8,681 nucleotides of DNA from Pseudomonadota bacterium (GTDB lineage: Bacteria > Pseudomonadota > Alphaproteobacteria > Caulobacterales > Caulobacteraceae): NCBI GenBank assembly GCA_023416055.1, contig JAEZIH010000294.1:1-8681 (forward strand). Direction: 5' to 3'. Positions 4,893-8,681 of this stretch are shown piece after piece. Position 1 is the first letter of the stretch. Every line of letters begins with the position of its first letter. The notes under the pieces are model-generated. The model worked only from the letters and a program-made list of their open reading frames with translations. It had not been told where the DNA came from and did not search any database. The translations under genes were made by a program, and so were the position numbers.

Positions 4893-6068
4893 ATGTCCCA
4901 AGATCCCGTCACCATCACCACCCGCACCTCGTGGTTCTCGCGGCTCGGCTCGGCCTTCGGCGGCGTGCTGACCGGCCTTGCCCTGATCGTCGCCGCCATC
5001 GCCCTGCTGGCCTGGAACGAGGGTCGCTCGGTGCAGTCGATCCGCGCCTCCAACGAGGGCGTGCGCGCCGTCCAGAGCGTCGCCGCCGACCGGCTCGATC
5101 CCGCCAACGAGGGGCGGCTGATCCACCTTACGGCCGCCGCCGAGGCCTCCAGCCAGCCCCGCGACCCCGACCTGGGGCTGACGGCCGACGGTCTCGTCCT
5201 TGCGCGCAAGGTCGAATATTACCAGTGGGTCGAAACCAGCCGCTCCGAGACCCGCACCAAGCTGGGCGGCGGCGAGGAGACGGTCACCACCTACAGCTAT
5301 GACCGGCAGTGGACCTCTGTCCCGCAGGATTCGAGCAGCTTCCAGCAGGCCTCGACGCACCAGAACCCGACGCCGTCGCTCAAGGCCGGCGACTTCCGCG
5401 CCGACCGCGCCCGGATGGGGGCCTTCACCCTCGACGAATCCGTGCTGGCGCAGGTGCCCGCCGAACGCGCGCTGACCCCCACGGCCGAGCAGGCCGCGGC
5501 GGCCGCCGCCGCCCTGTCGCGACCCGTGCAGGTTCACGACGGCGGCCTGTACGTCGGCGCCAGCCCCGCCGCACCGGCCGTGGGCGACATGCGCGTGACC
5601 TACGTCGTCGCCCCGCAAGGGATGACGCTGAGCGTGATCGGGGCCCAGACCTCGGGCACGCTGAAGCCTTGGCCGACCCGCGCCGGTTCGTCCCTGCTGA
5701 TGGTCCGCTCCGGCCCGGCCTCCCCCGAGCAGATGTTCGCCCAGGCCAAGGCCGCCAACCAGACCCTGACCTGGATCCTGCGCGGGGTCGGCGTGGTGGC
5801 GATGATCGCGGCCTTCGGCATGGTGCTGGCCCCGCTGGGCGTGCTGGCCGACGTGGTGCCGCTGTTCGGGACCATCGTGCGCATGGGAACCGGCCTGGTC
5901 GCCGGCGCGGCCGGCCTCGCGGTCAGCGCCGTGGTCGTGGCGGCGGCGTGGATCGCCTATCGCCCGCTGGTCGGCGTCGCCCTGCTGGCGGTGGTCGCCG
6001 CCGCGGTCGCCTTCCTGGTCTGGCGCAGCCGCCGCTCGCGCCCGTCCGCCGTCGCCGTCGGAGCCTGA
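4893..6068 (+). CDS. TMEM43-family (DUF1625) membrane protein
   Basis: The 391-residue product has the layout of the TMEM43/LUMA family: one N-terminal membrane helix (about 19-41) immediately followed by the family hallmark WNEGR (41-45), a large extracytoplasmic domain (about 45-290), then three further hydrophobic segments (about 294-318, 331-354, 358-377) and a basic tail. The large domain contains the aromatic-rich segment YYQWVETSRSETR and the repeated-strand pattern seen in family members. The human homologue is an inner nuclear/ER membrane protein linked to cardiomyopathy. The bacterial function is not established. An AAGG element lies about 10 bases before the ATG. It lies 62 bases downstream of the secreted-protein gene on the same strand, with a hairpin between them, so partial co-transcription is possible. 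It is full length for the family. Confidence 0.88.
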   Translation: MSQDPVTITTRTSWFSRLGSAFGGVLTGLALIVAAIALLAWNEGRSVQSIRASNEGVRAVQSVAADRLDPANEGRLIHLTAAAEASSQPRDPDLGLTADGLVLARKVEYYQWVETSRSETRTKLGGGEETVTTYSYDRQWTSVPQDSSSFQQASTHQNPTPSLKAGDFRADRARMGAFTLDESVLAQVPAERALTPTAEQAAAAAAALSRPVQVHDGGLYVGASPAAPAVGDMRVTYVVAPQGMTLSVIGAQTSGTLKPWPTRAGSSLLMVRSGPASPEQMFAQAKAANQTLTWILRGVGVVAMIAAFGMVLAPLGVLADVVPLFGTIVRMGTGLVAGAAGLAVSAVVVAAAWIAYRPLVGVALLAVVAAAVAFLVWRSRRSRPSAVAVGA

Positions 6069-6091
6069 TCGCCCGAGCTGATCCGGCGGAC

Positions 6092-6121
6092 AGCCCCGGC
6101 GTCCCTCAGGGCGCCGGGGCT
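6092..6121 (+). terminator. Hairpin terminator after the TMEM43-family gene
   Basis: AGCCCCGGCG (6092-6101) pairs perfectly with CGCCGGGGCT (6112-6121) over 10 bp. The 10-base loop contains CCCT and AGGG. It lies 23 bases after the TMEM43 stop and before pncB. Only a two-base T-run follows, so termination efficiency is uncertain. Confidence 0.6.
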
Positions 6122-6177
6122 TCGACATGCGCCCGACGGGGTAGGCGGCGCCCGGCAGGCCGCGCTACAGGGTCGGG

Positions 6178-7503
6178 ATGGACCTCGCCCAACGCGCCTG
6201 GGATCACAGCTTCCGCATAGATCCGATCGTCCGCTCGTTGCTGGACACGGATTTCTACAAGCTGCTGATGGCGCAGTTCATCCATGACCGGTATCCGGAG
6301 GTGGAGGCGACCTTCGGGCTGATCAACCGGACCCGCTCGGTGCGGCTGGCCGGGATCATCCCCGAGGCTGAGCTGAGGGCCCAGCTGGACCATGTGCGCG
6401 GCCTGCGCTTTCGGCCCAACGAACTGATCTGGATCGCCGGGGCGACCTTCTACGGCCAGGAGCGGATTTTCCGGCCGGACTTCATCGACTTCCTGCGCCA
6501 GCTGCGCCTGCCGGACTACGAGCTGGGCGTGGAGGACGGCCAGTATGTGCTGACCTTCCGCGGCCGCTGGGCCGAAACGACGTGGTGGGAGATCCACGCC
6601 CTGTCGATCGTCAGCGAACTGAAGACGCGGGCCGGGCATCGGCAGCGCGGGCGGATGGAGCTGGACTTCCTTTATGCAAACGCCAAGGCGCGGTTGCTGC
6701 GCAAGCTGCAAAGGCTGAAGGGGCTGGAGGGGCTGGCGCTGTCGGATTTCGGAACGCGGCGACGGCACTCCTTCCTGTGGCACGAGTGGGCCGTCCTGGC
6801 GATGGCCGAGGTGCTGGGGCCGGCCTTCGTCGGCACCAGCAACGCCTTCCTCGCGATGAAGCACGGCTTCGACGCCAAGGGCACCAACGCCCACGAACTG
6901 CCCATGGTGCTGGCGGCGCTGGCGTCGGACGACGACGCCCTGAAGGCCAGCCAGTACGAGCTGTGCCGGCAGTGGCAGCAGGCCTATTCGGGCAACCTGC
7001 TGGTGGCCTTGCCCGACACCTTCGGCACCAGCCAGTTCCTGCGCGACGCCCCGCCGTGGCTGGCGCGCGACTGGCGTGGCTACCGGCCGGACTCCAAGCC
7101 GGCGATCGAGGCGGGGGAGGAGATCGTCGCCTGGCTGAAGAGGCACGGCGTCGATCCACTGGAGCGGTTCGTGCTGTTCTCGGACGGCCTGGACGTGGCG
7201 GTCGACGGACAGACGGCCCACGGCGAGGACATCCCGACGATCCACGCGCATTTCGACGGGCGGGTCGGGCGCGCCTACGGCTGGGGCACCAACGCAAGCA
7301 ACGACTTCCGGGACTGCGATCCCCGTGGGGACGGCCTGTTCGACCCGCTGTCGCTGGTGTGCAAGGTCACGGAGGCGAACGGCCGCCCGGCGGTGAAGCT
7401 GTCCGACAATCCCTGCAAGGCCACGGGCGCGCCGGCGGAGGTCGCCCGCTACCGGCGCGTCTTCGGAACGGAAGGGACCTGCGAGGCGGTCCCGTGGGTG
7501 TAG
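6178..7503 (+). CDS. pncB: Nicotinate phosphoribosyltransferase (NAD salvage)
   Basis: This 441-residue cytoplasmic enzyme (EC 6.3.4.21) makes nicotinate mononucleotide from nicotinate and PRPP with ATP hydrolysis, in the Preiss-Handler NAD salvage route. Family landmarks appear in order: LLDTDFYKLLMAQ (21-33), SDFGTRRRHS (189-198), GTSNAFLA (219-226), and GTNAHE (235-240), whose H239 corresponds to the histidine phosphorylated in the enterobacterial enzyme. PDTFGTSQFL (279-288), FSDGLD (334-339), GWGTNASND (368-376) and VKLSDNPCKATG (406-417) follow. Length is slightly above the usual 400-430. The ATG at 6178 is the only sensible start before the conserved N-terminal motif, though its ribosome binding site is weak (a GGG run only). 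It is isolated between a hairpin and a convergent gene whose stop is 6 bases away. No regulator site such as an NAD-responsive operator is evident. Confidence 0.97.
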   Translation: MDLAQRAWDHSFRIDPIVRSLLDTDFYKLLMAQFIHDRYPEVEATFGLINRTRSVRLAGIIPEAELRAQLDHVRGLRFRPNELIWIAGATFYGQERIFRPDFIDFLRQLRLPDYELGVEDGQYVLTFRGRWAETTWWEIHALSIVSELKTRAGHRQRGRMELDFLYANAKARLLRKLQRLKGLEGLALSDFGTRRRHSFLWHEWAVLAMAEVLGPAFVGTSNAFLAMKHGFDAKGTNAHELPMVLAALASDDDALKASQYELCRQWQQAYSGNLLVALPDTFGTSQFLRDAPPWLARDWRGYRPDSKPAIEAGEEIVAWLKRHGVDPLERFVLFSDGLDVAVDGQTAHGEDIPTIHAHFDGRVGRAYGWGTNASNDFRDCDPRGDGLFDPLSLVCKVTEANGRPAVKLSDNPCKATGAPAEVARYRRVFGTEGTCEAVPWV

Positions 7504-7509
7504 CGGGGT

Positions 7510-7881
7510 TCAGGCCCCGGCGTAGGCCACGTTGAACTTGCCGTCTTCGAGCCCGCCGATGCCCCAGTTCAGGGTCTGGCCGCCGGCGAAACGGACCTCA
7601 TAGATTTCGACCCGGCCGTATTCTCCTTCCTCGGCGCGAACGAAGGTGATCGATTCTACGGCTCCCAGGCTGGCGAGGCCCGCCGACATCTGCGGCAGCT
7701 GCTGCTGGCAGGCGGCGAGCAGGGCGCCGCCCATGATCTCGGCGGGACAGGTCCCGGCGGCGGTTTCGCTGATCATCCGGCCGAGGGCGTCCGCATACTG
7801 GCCTTCTTCCGTCTGGGCGGTCGCGGGCAGGGCGAGAGCGCCTGCGGCCAGGGCGGCGGCGAGGCTCAGGGTCAGACGCAT
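7510..7881 (-). CDS. Small exported (periplasmic) protein of unknown function
   Basis: The 123-residue precursor begins with a Sec signal peptide (basic R2, hydrophobic 3-18, ATA before Q23 as the likely cleavage site). The mature part starts with a helical region carrying two cysteines (TCPAE and AACQQ), which could form a disulfide. It ends with a strand-rich segment (GAVESITFV, YEVRFAGGQTLNW, KFNVAY) resembling cystatin/NTF2-like small periplasmic domains found next to hydrolase-type genes. This fold guess is low confidence. The start is well supported by GGAGGA seven bases before the ATG. It follows pccA on the same strand after 62 bases and may be read from that operon, although no functional link to propionyl-CoA metabolism is apparent. 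Its stop is 6 bases from that of pncB. Confidence 0.78.
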   Translation of the reverse strand: MRLTLSLAAALAAGALALPATAQTEEGQYADALGRMISETAAGTCPAEIMGGALLAACQQQLPQMSAGLASLGAVESITFVRAEEGEYGRVEIYEVRFAGGQTLNWGIGGLEDGKFNVAYAGA

Positions 7882-7943
7882 GGCTATCCTCCGGAAAGAT
7901 CAGCGACCTTGGCGTGGCCGGCCGCCGTGGGCAAGCGCGGGCG

Positions 7944-8681
7944 TTAGCCGAACTCGACCAGCACGTCGTCGGCGGCCACCGGGTCGCCGGCCTTGGCGGA
8001 GACCGCCTTCACCACCCCGTCGCGCTCGGCCTTGAGGATGTTCTGCATCTTCATGGCCTCGATGATGGCCACGGTTTCGCCGGCCTTGACCTCCTGGCCG
8101 GGGATCACCGGGATGGCGACGACGAGGCCGGGCATGGGGGAGAGGACCAGCTTGGAGGTGTCCGCGGCCTGCTTCTCGGGCAGGCGGGCGTAGAGGGCGG
8201 CGACGGCGGGGGTGAGGACGCGAACGCGGGCCCGGGCGGCGCGGTGGCGGATGACGAAGCCGTCGGGGGCGCGGGCGACTTCCGCCGTGAAGGGCTCGCC
8301 GTCCAGCAGGGCGCGGAACTGGGCCAGGCCCGGCCGCCAGTCGATGTCGGACAGCCGGGCCGGCTCGTCCTCGCCCTCCAGCGTCAGGGTCAGGGCCTCG
8401 GCGTCGTCGTAGGACAGGCTGACCGGGTGGGCCGCCTTGTCGACCAGCACGGTCCAGTCGGTGCGGTCGGAGGGGTCGCCGGCCTGTTCCGAGAGGATTT
8501 CGTGCATGGCCATGGCGGCGGCGACCATGATCCGGGTCTGGCGCGCGTCGGGGGCGAGGCCGTGGAAGCCGTCGGGGAACTCGTCCTTGATGTAGCTGGT
8601 CGACAGGGCGCCGGAGCGGAAGCGCGGCTGGTCCATGACCGCGGCGAGGAAGGGGACATTGTGGCCGAGGCCGGCCAGGTG
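7944..8681 (-). CDS. pccA: Propionyl-CoA carboxylase alpha subunit (biotin-containing), C-terminal part
   Basis: The 245 visible residues are the 3' end of a gene continuing past the right edge. The frame is open upstream of the methionine at 8636 and reads LAGLGHNVPFLAAVMDQPRF, the conserved end of the biotin carboxylase domain. The BT linker domain of PccA follows, then the biotinyl carrier domain: SPMPGLVV, IPGQEVKAGE, and EAMKMQN with the biotinylated lysine 35 residues from the C-terminus, the standard spacing. The subunit carboxylates its own biotin with bicarbonate and ATP and hands the carboxyl to propionyl-CoA on the beta subunit, forming methylmalonyl-CoA in odd-chain fatty acid, Val/Ile and propionate breakdown. 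A related 3-methylcrotonyl- or acetyl-CoA carboxylase subunit is less likely given the BT region and context-free resemblance. Confidence 0.9.
   Translation of the reverse strand, partial: HLAGLGHNVPFLAAVMDQPRFRSGALSTSYIKDEFPDGFHGLAPDARQTRIMVAAAMAMHEILSEQAGDPSDRTDWTVLVDKAAHPVSLSYDDAEALTLTLEGEDEPARLSDIDWRPGLAQFRALLDGEPFTAEVARAPDGFVIRHRAARARVRVLTPAVAALYARLPEKQAADTSKLVLSPMPGLVVAIPVIPGQEVKAGETVAIIEAMKMQNILKAERDGVVKAVSAKAGDPVAADDVLVEFG

Noticed and set aside
4779..6128. 449-codon open frame on the - strand opposite the TMEM43 gene
   Set aside because: The product is low-complexity (Gly/Arg/His/Asp-rich) and the + strand encodes a clear TMEM43-family protein.
6106..7251. 381-codon open frame on the - strand opposite pncB
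   Set aside because: Overlaps a gene with all nicotinate phosphoribosyltransferase motifs; no motif or start signal supports the antisense frame.
7504..7519. CGGGG/CCCCG small hairpin at the convergent end of pncB and the exported-protein gene
   Set aside because: Only 5 bp of stem, no T-run, and it overlaps coding sequence. Too weak to call a bidirectional terminator.
8634..8636. Methionine codon as the start of the biotin-carrier gene
   Set aside because: The frame continues upstream to the window edge with conserved biotin carboxylase C-terminal sequence (NVPFLAAVMD), so this methionine is internal.

Overview
The window is strongly GC-rich and densely coded, with almost every third codon position G or C. 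Gene content and start signals point to an alphaproteobacterium, most likely of the Caulobacterales (Caulobacter/Brevundimonas/Phenylobacterium type). This is a family-level inference from sequence style and protein resemblance, not from any search. I see no rRNA, tRNA, CRISPR array, insertion sequence or phage gene. It reads as ordinary chromosome with several poorly characterised membrane and secreted proteins.

Layout from left to right. Positions 3-272 (+) hold the 3' end of an unrecognised gene. Positions 286-977 (-) hold a two-gene unit: an ArsR-family repressor of the SdpR type, then, sharing a 4-base stop/start overlap, a four-helix membrane protein with SdpI-like features. Its promoter carries a perfect 12-bp palindrome over the -10 box and probably gives a leaderless mRNA. 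Positions 1065-1535 (-) encode a small lipoprotein that ends in a hairpin terminator. Positions 1625-4170 (-) encode a two-component system: a sensor kinase with a periplasmic sensing domain and a seven-helix membrane region, then a NarL/LuxR-type response regulator, again with a 4-base overlap. A perfect 14-bp inverted repeat brackets this operon.

From 4369 the strand switches. A secreted beta-rich protein (4369-4830, +) is divergent from the kinase. It is followed by a bacterial TMEM43-family membrane protein (4893-6068, +), and a strong hairpin stands between the two. After another hairpin comes pncB, nicotinate phosphoribosyltransferase of the NAD salvage pathway (6178-7503, +). Converging on it are a small exported protein (7510-7881, -) and the 3' part of pccA, the biotin-carrying subunit of propionyl-CoA carboxylase (7944-8681, -), which runs off the right edge.

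The genes do not form one obvious pathway. pncB and pccA are housekeeping metabolism. The most interesting parts are two envelope-facing regulatory modules, the SdpR/SdpI-like pair and the kinase/regulator with its secreted neighbour, and the TMEM43 homologue, whose bacterial role is not established. I found no clear evidence of an entirely new system. The regulatory palindromes and repeats are the signals most worth testing.
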